Shown here: piece after piece, positions 1-9,269 of the stretch
Layout of the letters: every line of letters starts with the position of its first letter
Numbering within the stretch: position 1 is the stretch's first letter
DNA from: Cloacimonetes bacterium UBA6097
GTDB taxonomy: Bacteria > Cloacimonadota > Cloacimonadia > Cloacimonadales > Cloacimonadaceae
DNA length: 64,000 nucleotides
Assembly: GCA_002435865.1 (NCBI GenBank)
Contig: DIWV01000013.1
Coordinates: 50,309 to 114,308, forward strand
Direction: 5' to 3'
Notes under the pieces: generated by a model
Told to the model about the DNA's origin: nothing
Seen by the model: the letters and a program-made list of their open reading frames with translations, nothing else
The model's database searches: none
Made by a program: the position numbers and the translations under genes

Positions 1-310
1 GTAATGCTACCGTATTAGAATTAAGGACAAGATAAGATTTACCTTCCCCGGTACAAGAAATCATAATTGTAAACGATGCTCATTTTATTACTATAGTTGT
101 AATTAATGATATAAAAAATCTGAATATCAATAAACAATCTTGACAAATATCAACCTCTTGATTAAGAATACTTTTCTGTAAAATATAGCTTAATTTCTTA
201 TCTTTATTATACTAATGCATTTTATGCTGTTTGGGACAGGGAATTGCAGGAAGCATTTTTCAGTGTGGAATCAATGGAATAAATCGTGCATAGTCATAGA
301 GGTAATATTT
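1..310. other. Upstream non-coding stretch
   Basis: No convincing gene is seen. An in-frame upstream ATG exists for the acylphosphatase, but the leader it would add has no family character and no ribosome binding site. The stretch is AT-rich and holds one possible promoter, listed separately. The first 18 bases resemble part of the 24.1 kb palindrome, but the similarity is too short to call. Confidence 0.5.
140..168 (+). promoter_or_regulatory. Possible promoter for the acylphosphatase operon
   Basis: A perfect TTGACA hexamer is followed after 17 bases by TAAGAA, about 140 bases before the first gene. The -35 match is exact but the -10 match is poor. Exact TTGACA hexamers also lie upstream of several other genes in this window, which is why it is listed. 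Inference only. Confidence 0.3.
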
Positions 311-580
311 ATGCCAGGTAGTGAAATTATAGCTGTCGGAAGAGTCCAGGGCGTAGGATTTCGTTGGTTTGTACAGGATTGTGCTAACCTGAATGGAATT
401 AAAGGCTACGTTAAAAATATGCCAGACGGGACAGTCCTGATAATCGCAGTTGGAAGTTCAGCAGCATTAGAAAACTTTATTCAGGATGTTAAGCAAGGCA
501 ACCGGCATGCACAAGTTAAGCAGTTAATAGTTAACGAACTTACACATTATACGGAATACGAGGATTTTATCATTGCATAA
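311..580 (+). CDS. acyP: Acylphosphatase
   Basis: Predicted 89-residue cytosolic acylphosphatase, hydrolysing carboxyl-phosphate bonds such as acetyl phosphate or carbamoyl phosphate. The family signature GRVQGVGFRWFV is present near residues 10-21 with the phosphate-binding Arg (R18), and the catalytic Asn lies in KNMPDG (N36). The length is typical. I chose the internal ATG because AGAGG sits 8 bases upstream and the family begins here. The end overlaps the start of the next gene by 8 bases, so the two are probably translationally coupled. The family is often found as a stand-alone housekeeping enzyme, so coupling to a peptidase may only reflect compact packing. Confidence 0.93.
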   Translation: MPGSEIIAVGRVQGVGFRWFVQDCANLNGIKGYVKNMPDGTVLIIAVGSSAALENFIQDVKQGNRHAQVKQLIVNELTHYTEYEDFIIA

Positions 581-1790
581 TATAAAAACGTACATTCTTA
601 TAGCACTCTGCCTGTTGATGATGGGTTTTACTCAGTTGCAGGCAGTCAATTATCAAATCCATACAGTTAAAAAAGGGGATACCTTGTATGGTTTGAGTAA
701 ACGCTATGGTGTAACAGTTAAAGAAATACAAACTCTCAACAATCTGAGCGGCAGTAAGCTTTCCATCGGACAGGAACTTAAAATCAAACCCGAAGAACCA
801 AAACCCAAAACTGTAAAGAAACCTGTACCCAAAGTTACCACAAAAACCGAAACGACACCCAAGCCCGTGACCTCGGTTCCCGCAAGTACTCCTGCCTCCA
901 CAGAAGAGCCTGATGCTAACAGACTGGCGAGTCTTCCGGAAGAATATTATCACCTGGTCCTGCCAAAGGAAAACCTCTACAGGATTGCCCTGAATGCCAA
1001 TATCAAGCTTAGTGAATTACTTAGATACAACGATTTTGAAGATGAGAATGTTGTCATTCATCCAGGGCAGAAAGTTATCATTAAAGACCCCGCCACATAT
1101 AAGCAGCCGGTAAGTATAATTGTTAAGAAACCGGATACGGAAGAACCGGTACAAACAGAGACTTCTCAAATCACAAAACCGGATTCTGTCTTAATGGAAA
1201 AAGTATATATTGTGCAGCGCAAAGATACTCTGTTTAAAATTGCCCGTGAAAATAATATGACCGTTGAAGAATTAAAACGCCTGAATCACCTGACTAGCAA
1301 TGCTATCAGCGTCGGACAAAAACTCTATATAGTCACCTCTGCAAACGGCTCTGCCCAACAACCGGTGCCTGAAATCATCACAGAAGAAGATCTGAAAGCA
1401 AAGGTAGTACTAAGAACTGATTTAATCATGCCTGTTGATGGCAAGATATTATCCGAATACGGTATCCGCAATGGCCGCCCCCACAAAGGCATAGACCTTG
1501 GAGCACCTAACGGAACTCCTGTTTTTGCTGTTTTGGATGGCACTGTTGTGTATTCCGGACTTCAGGGTAATTATGGTAATGTTGTTGTCCTTGAACATCC
1601 TGATTATGTAATGACTGTCTATGCTCACAGTGAAAAAAATCTGGTCGTTGTGGGTGAGAGTATAAAACAAGGTCAGATTATTGCGACAGTTGGTTCAACC
1701 GGTAATGCAACTGCTCCGCATGTACATTTTGAATACCGCATCAAAGGAAAAGCAATTAATCCCCGTAAGGTGCTTCCCCTGGGAAAATGA
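573..1790 (+). CDS. Secreted LysM-repeat M23 peptidase (murein hydrolase or activator)
   Basis: A 405-residue exported protein with an N-terminal signal peptide (hydrophobic run at residues 7-22, cleavage near LQA). Three LysM modules follow at about residues 28-72, 126-170 and 213-256, joined by Pro/Thr/Lys-rich linkers. A C-terminal LytM/M23 domain spans about 290-400. The zinc motif is intact: HKGID supplies the first His and the Asp, and HVHFE the HxH pair, so it should be a working endopeptidase rather than a degenerate EnvC/NlpD activator. The start is TTG: no ATG precedes the signal peptide, and AGGA lies 8 bases upstream. It likely binds peptidoglycan and cuts cross-links during growth or division. 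Confidence 0.92.
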   Translation: MHNIKTYILIALCLLMMGFTQLQAVNYQIHTVKKGDTLYGLSKRYGVTVKEIQTLNNLSGSKLSIGQELKIKPEEPKPKTVKKPVPKVTTKTETTPKPVTSVPASTPASTEEPDANRLASLPEEYYHLVLPKENLYRIALNANIKLSELLRYNDFEDENVVIHPGQKVIIKDPATYKQPVSIIVKKPDTEEPVQTETSQITKPDSVLMEKVYIVQRKDTLFKIARENNMTVEELKRLNHLTSNAISVGQKLYIVTSANGSAQQPVPEIITEEDLKAKVVLRTDLIMPVDGKILSEYGIRNGRPHKGIDLGAPNGTPVFAVLDGTVVYSGLQGNYGNVVVLEHPDYVMTVYAHSEKNLVVVGESIKQGQIIATVGSTGNATAPHVHFEYRIKGKAINPRKVLPLGK

Positions 1791-1807
1791 TTCAGAGAGG
1801 TATGTAA

Positions 1808-2695
1808 ATGCAGAGAAAAAGAAAGGATTCGGTTTTTTCCGATAAAGCTCTGCAAAATTATTTAACCGAGATTTCCAGATTCAAAGCCCTGCCCCGTGAA
1901 GTTGAGCAGGAATTGGCAGTAAATGCCAAAAACGGGGATAAAGAAGCACTGAATAAGCTTATACAATCCAATCTCAAATTTGTCGTTAAGATAGCTACCC
2001 GCTACCAAAACAGGGGATTGTCTCTGTCTGAATTGATAAGTGAAGGCAATATTGGGCTGATTAAGGCAGTGGAGAAATTTGATCCCGAAAAAGATATCAA
2101 GCTTATATCCTATGCTATCTGGTGGATAAGACAAAGAATTATGCTGGCAATTTCAGAAAAATCATCTATGATACGTGTTCCGCTTGGAAAAAGCAGTCAG
2201 GCAAACAAACTTAAAGCTGTTTCTGACAAAATGTTTTCTATTACGGGAGTAGCTCCCTCTGATAATGAACTTAGTGAAATCCTGGATATTGATACCAAAA
2301 TGATTGACAGCCTGCGGAGTAATGTGATTGATACAGTTTCTATAGATGAACTGACTGCTTCCTCCGGTAACCCGGACATCAATATAAGTAATAATATCGA
2401 AGATAAGAGTACTCTTGACCCTCAAACCCTGTATTACCGTGAACGCATCCAGAAAAAGCTTAAACATGCCATAGACAATCTGGAGACCAGGGAAGCAGAT
2501 ATTATCCGTAATTATTACGGTATCAATAAAATGCATAAAGCAGAAAACTTTGCCCAGATTGCTGAGAAAATGGGGCTGTCCAGAGAACGAGTAAGACAAA
2601 TTCAGAAAGAAGCTCTAAAGAAAATACTCAGTGATTTAAAACCTGAAGAAGAAAAACTCGTGGATGCATTTATTGAAGAACATAATTATGATTAG
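1808..2695 (+). CDS. RNA polymerase sigma-70 family factor (RpoD/SigA-like, short)
   Basis: A 295-residue sigma factor with region 1.2 (about 12-40), region 2 (about 45-115, including NLKFVVKIATRYQNRG, the DLI-like segment SEGNIGLIKAVEKFDP and the WWIRQ promoter-melting motif), region 3 (about 125-190) and region 4 with a helix-turn-helix at SRERVRQIQKEA. Region 1.1 is absent, as in the short primary sigma factors of Bacteroidetes-like lineages. It could therefore be the housekeeping factor or a group 2 paralogue; the sequence alone does not decide. AGAGAGG precedes the ATG. The gene follows the M23 peptidase by 17 bases and precedes phosphate butyryltransferase by 23 bases. Confidence 0.9.
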   Translation: MQRKRKDSVFSDKALQNYLTEISRFKALPREVEQELAVNAKNGDKEALNKLIQSNLKFVVKIATRYQNRGLSLSELISEGNIGLIKAVEKFDPEKDIKLISYAIWWIRQRIMLAISEKSSMIRVPLGKSSQANKLKAVSDKMFSITGVAPSDNELSEILDIDTKMIDSLRSNVIDTVSIDELTASSGNPDINISNNIEDKSTLDPQTLYYRERIQKKLKHAIDNLETREADIIRNYYGINKMHKAENFAQIAEKMGLSRERVRQIQKEALKKILSDLKPEEEKLVDAFIEEHNYD

Positions 2696-2718
2696 ATAAA
2701 TTATGCAGGGAGATACAA

Positions 2719-3612
2719 ATGTTAAACTTTAATGAAATGCTTGAATTGGTTAAATCCAACGAACGTAAAAAAGTAATTATTGCAGCTGCTCAGACAGATT
2801 CAGTTCTGGATGCAGCAATATTAGCATACAGGGAAGGGCTGGCAGATAGTATCCTGGTTGGCGACGCTGAAGCAATCCGGACAATACTAAATGAAATGGC
2901 TCCGGAGCTTGTAAGTAAGTTTGAAATTATTGATTGCGGGAGTGACTTGGCAAGCGCTGCCAAAATATCTGTTGAGTTGGCTCAAACCGGCAAAGGGCAT
3001 GCAATTTTAAAGGGTAAGACTGATACTGCAGTACTTTTAAAAGCTGTTCTAGATAAAGAAAAAGGACTTCGAACCAGCGATGTAATCTCTGATGTATTAG
3101 CATATGAGCATCCTGAAGGTATAAAATTCATGAGTGACGGAGGAATTAATATCCTGCCCGACCTCAATGAGAAAATTGCTATCATCCGCAATGCTGTTCA
3201 GGTTGCACATGCTTTTTGCATCCCCAATCCCAAGGTTGCCCTGCTTTCGGCAGTGGAAGCTGTTAATCCCAAAATGCCATCTACAATTGACGCTTCTCTC
3301 ATCTCAATGATGAATTCCAGAGGTCAGATAAGCGGTTGCCAGATTGATGGTCCGCTGGCTTTTGATAATGCTATTGATATTGATGCTGCCAAAACTAAAG
3401 GGATTGTTTCTCCTGTAGCAGGTAAAGCCGATGTTTTAATAGTACCTAATATTGAAGCCGGTAATATCTTTGGAAAAGCACTCACGTATTATTGTCATTA
3501 TCGTGTGGCGCATGTAGTTATGGGGACAAAAGTGCCTATTCTGATACCTTCCAGAGCAGATGACGGAGAAACCAAAATGCTCTGTATGGCTATGGGTCTT
3601 CTCTGTATGTAG
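2719..3612 (+). CDS. ptb: Phosphate butyryltransferase / phosphate acyltransferase
   Basis: A 297-residue cytosolic enzyme of the phosphate acetyl/butyryl transferase family, which interconverts acyl-CoA and acyl phosphate. The length (about 300), the N-terminal region with AAAQTDSVLDAA, the substrate-loop region GKGHAILKGKTDT and the C-terminal GKALTYY...GTKVPILIPSRADD match the Ptb branch rather than the Pta branch. With a butyrate kinase it would make ATP from butyryl-CoA, fitting amino-acid (for example lysine) fermentation; no kinase is in the window. GGGAGA lies before the ATG. Alternatives are a phosphotransacetylase or a branched-chain acyl phosphate enzyme. Confidence 0.88.
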   Translation: MLNFNEMLELVKSNERKKVIIAAAQTDSVLDAAILAYREGLADSILVGDAEAIRTILNEMAPELVSKFEIIDCGSDLASAAKISVELAQTGKGHAILKGKTDTAVLLKAVLDKEKGLRTSDVISDVLAYEHPEGIKFMSDGGINILPDLNEKIAIIRNAVQVAHAFCIPNPKVALLSAVEAVNPKMPSTIDASLISMMNSRGQISGCQIDGPLAFDNAIDIDAAKTKGIVSPVAGKADVLIVPNIEAGNIFGKALTYYCHYRVAHVVMGTKVPILIPSRADDGETKMLCMAMGLLCM

Positions 3613-3617
3613 ATAAC

Positions 3618-4082
3618 ATGCCAATCAAAATCATCTGTCCCGGAAAAACCAGGGAAACCTGGATTAAACAAGGAATTGAAGAATATCAGAAAAGACTTAA
3701 TCCTGTCTGGAAAATAGATTGGCAGGAATTAAAAGACGCTTCTCTTAAGTCTGAAAACACCATTGTAAAAGTAAAAAAACAGGAAGCCCTGATAATAAAT
3801 AAAACCATTTCAACTGATGATTATATTATTGCCCTGGATGAAAGAGGCAAAAACCTTGATTCCATCAGTTTTGCCCACACATTGGAAGAACTGGTTATGA
3901 CCAAAAGCATTGTATTTGTAATCGGTGGCGTTTATGGACTTGACAGCTCTGTGCTTAACAGAGCAAATTTAACACTTAGTTTTTCATCTTTCACCTTTCC
4001 GCATCAGTTAATCAGGTTGATTTTAATGGAACAGCTTTATCGTGCCTGGACGATAATAAGCGGCAAGACTTATCATTATTAG
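3618..4082 (+). CDS. rlmH: 23S rRNA (pseudouridine1915-N3)-methyltransferase RlmH
   Basis: A 154-residue SPOUT-class methyltransferase that methylates N3 of pseudouridine 1915 in helix 69 of 23S rRNA, using S-adenosylmethionine. Seen: the N-terminal IKIICPGK, central DDYIIALDERGKNLDS, the cofactor-loop segment FVIGGVYGLDSSV and the C-terminal LTLSFSSFTFPHQLIRLILMEQLYRAW, all diagnostic. The length matches the family (about 155). It starts 5 bases after the stop of the phosphate butyryltransferase gene, so it is almost certainly co-transcribed. Confidence 0.96.
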   Translation: MPIKIICPGKTRETWIKQGIEEYQKRLNPVWKIDWQELKDASLKSENTIVKVKKQEALIINKTISTDDYIIALDERGKNLDSISFAHTLEELVMTKSIVFVIGGVYGLDSSVLNRANLTLSFSSFTFPHQLIRLILMEQLYRAWTIISGKTYHY

Positions 4083-4095
4083 AAAGGACGTTTTA

Positions 4096-4254
4096 ATGAA
4101 TATTCCCTTCTCCGCCGAATCTTTAATAGTATTCCGACAAACATTATTGATAATGCTTCAAGGTATGACAGGCATCTTCATTTTTATGGGTGTTTTTTAT
4201 TGCCTGATAAGCGTTTTGAATTACATTTTTAAGCATAAGACAATCGAGGAATAA
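4096..4254 (+). CDS. Small membrane protein, OadG-like (sodium-pump decarboxylase gamma type)
   Basis: A 52-codon reading frame. It has a good ribosome binding site (AAAGGA 7 bases before ATG), and its TAA overlaps the next ATG (TAATG), suggesting translational coupling. The product has a short polar N-terminus, one hydrophobic segment at about residues 25-45 (GMTGIFIFMGVFY...), then a Lys/His/Glu tail. This resembles the N-terminal membrane segment of OadG, the gamma subunit of sodium-pumping decarboxylases, but lacks the longer C-terminal region. No alpha or beta subunit lies nearby. Real coding is likely; the OadG assignment is inference from the membrane-segment pattern. Confidence 0.6.
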   Translation: MNIPFSAESLIVFRQTLLIMLQGMTGIFIFMGVFYCLISVLNYIFKHKTIEE

Positions 4255-7200
4255 TGAAAAAACTCCATTTTCTATGGATAATTATATTAGCTGCTTCCTC
4301 TCTGATGGCAAAGGTGACCATCACTCAATTAGGAACGGACAGCTACAAAGTAGTCTGGGATATTTCCACCTGGACGTTAAGCTCTGAGAGTGAATACAGT
4401 AGCATAAATATGTCTGAAACAGGTGTTCCGGGTGAACCGGGTGCTCCGCTTTTACCTTTTGATGAATGCAAGGTTGCAATTCCTTTTGGCGGTTCTGTAA
4501 GTATTAGCATTTCACAACAATCTGCCAGGGATATCCAACTGGATAAACGCATACTGCCTGTACCACAGGTTATCAGGAACCAGGAAACTGATGCATATAA
4601 TTACGCTATTGATGAAAGACTTTATGCTGCAACAACTAAGGAAATACTTACAATTCTTCCCAATCAGCGTTTCCGTAAGCTGTCTTTTGTCCCAATCAGA
4701 ATAAATCCTTTCATTTACGATGGCAAACACAGACTTACTGTTGTTTCCAAAGTTGAGTTCATTGTTACAATAGATGGTAATTTACAATTCAGAAATGCAG
4801 AACCTGAGGATGAACTGACAGAACTCATTGCCAGACAGACTATAAATCCTACACAGGCAGCTTTCTGGCAAACAACTGATAGGGAAAGGGTAAATTATGC
4901 AGATTTTAGTTTATCTGATGTCTGGGTCAAGATTGAAACAGATAAAGATGGCATGTTCAAAATCACTCCTTCCCAACTCAGTATGCTGCCCATAACAGAT
5001 ATTGACCCTGCAACCTTCCGTTTATTTACCACCGGTGGTGAAGTTCATCCTGCTTCTATTGGCTATCAGGGACCTGTATTCAGGGAAGTTCCGATATTTG
5101 TTGCCGGAGAAAGTGACGGTATATTTAATTCATCTGACTATATCCTTTTTTACGGCAGAGACAGGAATGGATTGGAAATGAACCAGAGCATTTCCGGGGC
5201 TCAATATATCAATCCTTATTCCAAAGATGTCTGCTACTGGCTGACGTTTGGTGGTTCATTCACAGAGAATCCATTAAGAATACCCTTAGCTGCAGCAGAA
5301 ATCAGCTTTGATGCAGCTGCTGCTTCAACACCGGAAACAGTAAGAATCGAAAACGAAACCTACCAAAGAAAACCTATTGGTTTTGAATGGTTTATGGGTA
5401 AGTTCTTTGGAAACAGTTCCTCGGAATACAACTATTCCATTGATTTGGAAGACATTGACAACACACAAACTCAGACATTATCCCTGCTGCTGAAACAGGA
5501 ATATCTCAGTAATGGCTCAAGTGTGGTCCACAGGGTCAGATTAAAAGTTAACGGGGCACAATTGTTAAATACTTCGGGCAGTATCCAGGAATGGTCATGG
5601 GTAGGCATGTCACCTATTACAATTACTCATACGGGTCAGTATTTTGCATCAGGAAACAATTCCATTGCAATGAATATACTAAGAACCGGTACTGATAATC
5701 TTTTTCTTGATTATTACCAGGTGGCTTATCAGAAAAAACTGATTAAAAGAGGTAAACAATTCACAGTTTCTATTCCGTCTGCCATGGCAAACCAACGAAT
5801 AAAGTACAATTTTACCGGTAACAATACCAATCTTCGCATTTTCAAAGCTGATGTCACTACCGGTTATTATAATGTAGTAGAAATTCCTTATTCTGTTGAG
5901 ACAGGGGGATTTAATTTTATCGGCAGCGGATTAACCAGTTCCAGGTTTATTGTAGTCCAGGAATCTGAGTATTTTACACCCGCTTCCGTACAACAAATTG
6001 ATGTTGTGAACCTGGCTGTGGAGAGTTCTCCTGTTAATAACATTATAATAACTCCTACTGAATATCTCCAGCAGGCAGATTATCTGGCAGCTTTCTATCA
6101 GCAAAACTTCAACAAAAACAGCAAAGTTGTGCAGCTGCAGGATGTATTCAATCAGTTTAATGCCGGAATGCCTGATCCTAATGCCATCCGGTTGTTTATA
6201 GAAAATTGTCTGGAAACATACCCGGCTCCTGGACCTGCTTCTGTTACCTTACTCGGTTCAGGTACTATTGACTGGCGTAATTTCTCAGGACAATCTGCCA
6301 CGAAGAACAAAATAATAGTGTATCAAAAAGGCGAGTCCACCTCCGATGATTATTTTGGTATGTTCAATACTGAACTGTATCCTGAGATAGCTATCGGCAG
6401 ATACCCGGCAAAAACAGCCGATGAACTTAATACAATGCTCTCCAATCTGGACAGATATGTAACCCAACCCGAACCGGGAATATGGAGAAACAGCCTGGTG
6501 TTTTTGGCTGATGATGAGTTTAACGGAGCTACAACCGGTGAATATTCACATTCAGAGCAATTGCAGGACACATCCAATTATATCAATAAAAGTGTTTTGA
6601 TTGATAAGATTTTTGCCATTGACTATGAATTTGACGAATTCCAGAATAAACCTACAGCCCGTGATGATATGATGAAAGAAATCAATGATGGCAAATTGAT
6701 ATGGTACTATATCGGACACGGCTCTTTTGATACCCTGGGTGCCGAGGACTATTTCAAAGGCGCTTTGGATATCGGGCGCTTCAATAATCCGGATAAGCTT
6801 CCTCTGTTTGTGGCTGCTTCCTGTGATATAGCCCAGTTTGACAGCTTTTTGTTTGATTCTTTGGCTGAAAAAGTAGTTCTGCTGAATAATAAGGGTGCCA
6901 TTGCTTCCATTGCTGCCACCAGGGAATGTAACGGACCAAGCAATGTGGCTCTTCTGAAGCAATATTACAAATTCTCTCTTAATTTAAGAAATCCTATCGG
7001 CTATTCTCTGGTTAATGCCAAGGCTTCTTATACCGTATATACCAGCAATAATGAAAAATACAATATCCTTGGAGACCCGCTGCTGTTGATCACAACTCCT
7101 GAAAGAGACAGCACTTTAACTGTGGAAACTCCTGCTAAAGATGATGTTCTTAATGCCCGTGAACAGGTTAATATCCAGGGACAATTCTCGGGAACAGGAC

Positions 7201-8114
7201 TTAATCAGGATGCTTCTGTCTACGTCTTTGATAATGAAGTTACAAAAACTATGCCCAATAATTCTCTTTACACTTTCAGGGGTAAGTCTCTGTTCAGAGG
7301 AGATGTGACTGTTACTAATTCGCAATATAACGCCGGTTTTGTTGTTCCTGACGATGTAACGACCGGTAACACAGGTCTGATTATGACTTATCTCTGGAAT
7401 CCACTTCAGAATAAAGATTATGTCAATTACCGGTCTTCTGTGGCTTTAAGTGACCAGGCAGTCTCTGTTGTTAATCCTGACGAGCCGGAAATCCTGCTTT
7501 ATCTTGATGACATGGATTTCGTTTCTGGTGATGTTGTAAGTGCTAATCCTGTCCTGATAGCCAAAATATCTGATGCAAACGGTATCAATGTCACTGATTC
7601 ACCGGGGCACGGAATCCTGCTGATTATGGACCAGACAGTCTCATCTACTAATGTAACCAATTATTTTACTAACGATAAGGATTCCTTTACTTCCGGCACA
7701 CTGACCTATCCTATAACCGGTTTGAGCGAAGGAAATCATATGCTTCAGCTCATTGCTTTTGATAATTTCAATCAGCCCTCTGTGGCTGCCATTGATTTTG
7801 TAGTCAGTAAATCGAAATCATTTGTCGTGGAAAACTTCCTGCCTTATCCTAATCCCATGAAGAAAAGCGGTTGGTTTACCTTCACAATTTCTGAACCTGC
7901 AGATGTAAAAGTAAGCATCTACACTATCAGGGGCAGAAAGATAAAGACTATCCAATATTCTGCATCCAAAGGCTACAACCAGATACCGTGGGATGGAAGA
8001 GATGCTGACGGAGATTATTTAGCTAACAATACTTACTTCATAAAACTGACAGCCAAATCTTTAACAGGCAAAGGAAAAGCAGAAAAGACAGAAAAACTGG
8101 TAATCTATCATTAA
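4254..8114 (+). CDS. porU: PorU-like C25 (gingipain-type) peptidase of type IX secretion
   Basis: A 1286-residue exported protein: signal peptide (1-18), a long beta-rich N-terminal half, a C25 caspase-like domain at about 590-960, then a C-terminal Ig/FlgD-like module. The catalytic His is in IGHGS (H822) and the Cys in AASCD (C857). The tail has YPNPM and WDGRDADGD and ends KLVIYH. Size and architecture match PorU, the outer-membrane sortase that removes C-terminal sorting domains and attaches cargo to lipopolysaccharide, more than a soluble gingipain. At least three other proteins in the window carry matching sorting-type tails. No PorV, PorT or other secretion gene is nearby, so a cargo C25 protease remains possible. 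Confidence 0.75.
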   Translation: MKKLHFLWIIILAASSLMAKVTITQLGTDSYKVVWDISTWTLSSESEYSSINMSETGVPGEPGAPLLPFDECKVAIPFGGSVSISISQQSARDIQLDKRILPVPQVIRNQETDAYNYAIDERLYAATTKEILTILPNQRFRKLSFVPIRINPFIYDGKHRLTVVSKVEFIVTIDGNLQFRNAEPEDELTELIARQTINPTQAAFWQTTDRERVNYADFSLSDVWVKIETDKDGMFKITPSQLSMLPITDIDPATFRLFTTGGEVHPASIGYQGPVFREVPIFVAGESDGIFNSSDYILFYGRDRNGLEMNQSISGAQYINPYSKDVCYWLTFGGSFTENPLRIPLAAAEISFDAAAASTPETVRIENETYQRKPIGFEWFMGKFFGNSSSEYNYSIDLEDIDNTQTQTLSLLLKQEYLSNGSSVVHRVRLKVNGAQLLNTSGSIQEWSWVGMSPITITHTGQYFASGNNSIAMNILRTGTDNLFLDYYQVAYQKKLIKRGKQFTVSIPSAMANQRIKYNFTGNNTNLRIFKADVTTGYYNVVEIPYSVETGGFNFIGSGLTSSRFIVVQESEYFTPASVQQIDVVNLAVESSPVNNIIITPTEYLQQADYLAAFYQQNFNKNSKVVQLQDVFNQFNAGMPDPNAIRLFIENCLETYPAPGPASVTLLGSGTIDWRNFSGQSATKNKIIVYQKGESTSDDYFGMFNTELYPEIAIGRYPAKTADELNTMLSNLDRYVTQPEPGIWRNSLVFLADDEFNGATTGEYSHSEQLQDTSNYINKSVLIDKIFAIDYEFDEFQNKPTARDDMMKEINDGKLIWYYIGHGSFDTLGAEDYFKGALDIGRFNNPDKLPLFVAASCDIAQFDSFLFDSLAEKVVLLNNKGAIASIAATRECNGPSNVALLKQYYKFSLNLRNPIGYSLVNAKASYTVYTSNNEKYNILGDPLLLITTPERDSTLTVETPAKDDVLNAREQVNIQGQFSGTGLNQDASVYVFDNEVTKTMPNNSLYTFRGKSLFRGDVTVTNSQYNAGFVVPDDVTTGNTGLIMTYLWNPLQNKDYVNYRSSVALSDQAVSVVNPDEPEILLYLDDMDFVSGDVVSANPVLIAKISDANGINVTDSPGHGILLIMDQTVSSTNVTNYFTNDKDSFTSGTLTYPITGLSEGNHMLQLIAFDNFNQPSVAAIDFVVSKSKSFVVENFLPYPNPMKKSGWFTFTISEPADVKVSIYTIRGRKIKTIQYSASKGYNQIPWDGRDADGDYLANNTYFIKLTAKSLTGKGKAEKTEKLVIYH

Positions 8115-8123
8115 TTAAAATAC

Positions 8124-8154
8124 AAAAGGGCAGTCAATCGACTGCCCTTTTTTT
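8124..8154. terminator. Bidirectional intrinsic terminator
   Basis: A perfect 8-bp stem (GGGCAGTC / GACTGCCC) with an AATC loop, flanked by AAAA on the left and TTTTTTT on the right. It lies between the convergent porU-like and serA genes and can end both transcripts. Confidence 0.88.
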
Positions 8155-8171
8155 ATCTGGTAGGTTTATAT

Positions 8172-9092
8172 TTAATTTACTCTATATCTGATATCACCTT
8201 TGTCGAAGAAGGCTATAATCTGTTTGGCAGCTGCCACTCCGGCATTGATATTGGCTTCTTCGGTCTGGGCACCCATTTTCTTGGGAGTAAAGAACACTTT
8301 ATCTGCATATTTTTCCCTGAGCAGAGCTACGTTTTCAGATTCCACATCAGATACGTATTTAAAGCCTTTCTTTTCTTCCAGTGCCCTGACCAGATCATCT
8401 TCATTGATAACTTCTTTACGGGCTGTATTGACCAGTACAGAGTGGTTTTTCACCAGGCTGAGCAGACTCCAGTTGATAGATTTCTTGGTTTCTGCATTAG
8501 CAGGGATGTGCAAGGAAATGTAGTCTCCTACGCTAAAGATATCTTCAATCCTGGTAAGACGTTTTACTTTGGCATCGATAAAGACATCATCAGACAGATA
8601 TGGATCAAAAGCATAAACGTCCATACCTATTCCCCGGGCTATTTTGGCGCAATATCTGGCAACCCATCCGAAACCATAAAGAGCCAGGTTCTTGCCTGAT
8701 AATTCTGTACCGGATTTGCCATTGAATTTACCTCTTGCCATGTAAATCATCATTCCTATGGCAAGTTCTGCCACAGCATTGGAATTTTGCCCCGGAGTGT
8801 TCATGGCAACCACGCCGTGTGCCGTTGCAGCAGGCAGGTTTATGTTGTCATAACCTGCTCCGGCACGCACGACTATTTTCAGTTTTTTAGCAGCATCCAA
8901 TACTTTCTCATCCACAATGTCGCTGCGGATAATCAATGCTTCCGCATCAGTAACGGCTTTGTAAAAGTCATTTACATCCGTATAATTTTCCAGCCATTCG
9001 TGCTGGTACCTGGCAGCATCGAGTTCTTCCTTAATCTTTTGCACTGCTTCTGTGGCAAAAGCTTTCTCAGTAGCTATTAAAACCTTTGGCAT
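8172..9092 (-). CDS. serA: D-3-phosphoglycerate dehydrogenase (Bacteroidetes-type SerA)
   Basis: A 306-residue NAD-dependent D-2-hydroxyacid dehydrogenase. It should oxidise 3-phosphoglycerate in the first step of serine synthesis. Seen: RAGAGYDNINL, NTPGQNSNAVAELAIG, a nucleotide-binding segment (ALYGFGWVARYCAKIA, where the usual GxGxxG is altered) and the active-site Arg in NTARKEVINE. The catalytic His of most family members (TPHxG) is replaced by TPKKMGAQTEEA, a form I associate with Bacteroidetes SerA. No ACT domain follows. An upstream in-frame start exists, but AAGGAGAT 6 bases before this ATG and family length favour the shorter protein. Confidence 0.85.
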   Translation of the reverse strand: MPKVLIATEKAFATEAVQKIKEELDAARYQHEWLENYTDVNDFYKAVTDAEALIIRSDIVDEKVLDAAKKLKIVVRAGAGYDNINLPAATAHGVVAMNTPGQNSNAVAELAIGMMIYMARGKFNGKSGTELSGKNLALYGFGWVARYCAKIARGIGMDVYAFDPYLSDDVFIDAKVKRLTRIEDIFSVGDYISLHIPANAETKKSINWSLLSLVKNHSVLVNTARKEVINEDDLVRALEEKKGFKYVSDVESENVALLREKYADKVFFTPKKMGAQTEEANINAGVAAAKQIIAFFDKGDIRYRVN

Positions 9093-9269
9093 AATGTATC
9101 TCCTTATTTGTTTTTTTTCTGAGACAAGAATGTAACTTTCCAATTTAGTTGTCAATAGAATAATTATACAATGAATCTTAATAAAATTTGCTTGCCAAAA
9201 AAATAGCTGCATGGATTGAATGACCTGATTGTAAATATAATATCACAACACATAAAAGGAGAACTCCCA

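Noticed and set aside
1..18. Fragment of the 24.1 kb palindrome at the window start
   Set aside because: Only about nine bases (GCTACCGTA) are shared; the rest would lie outside the window.
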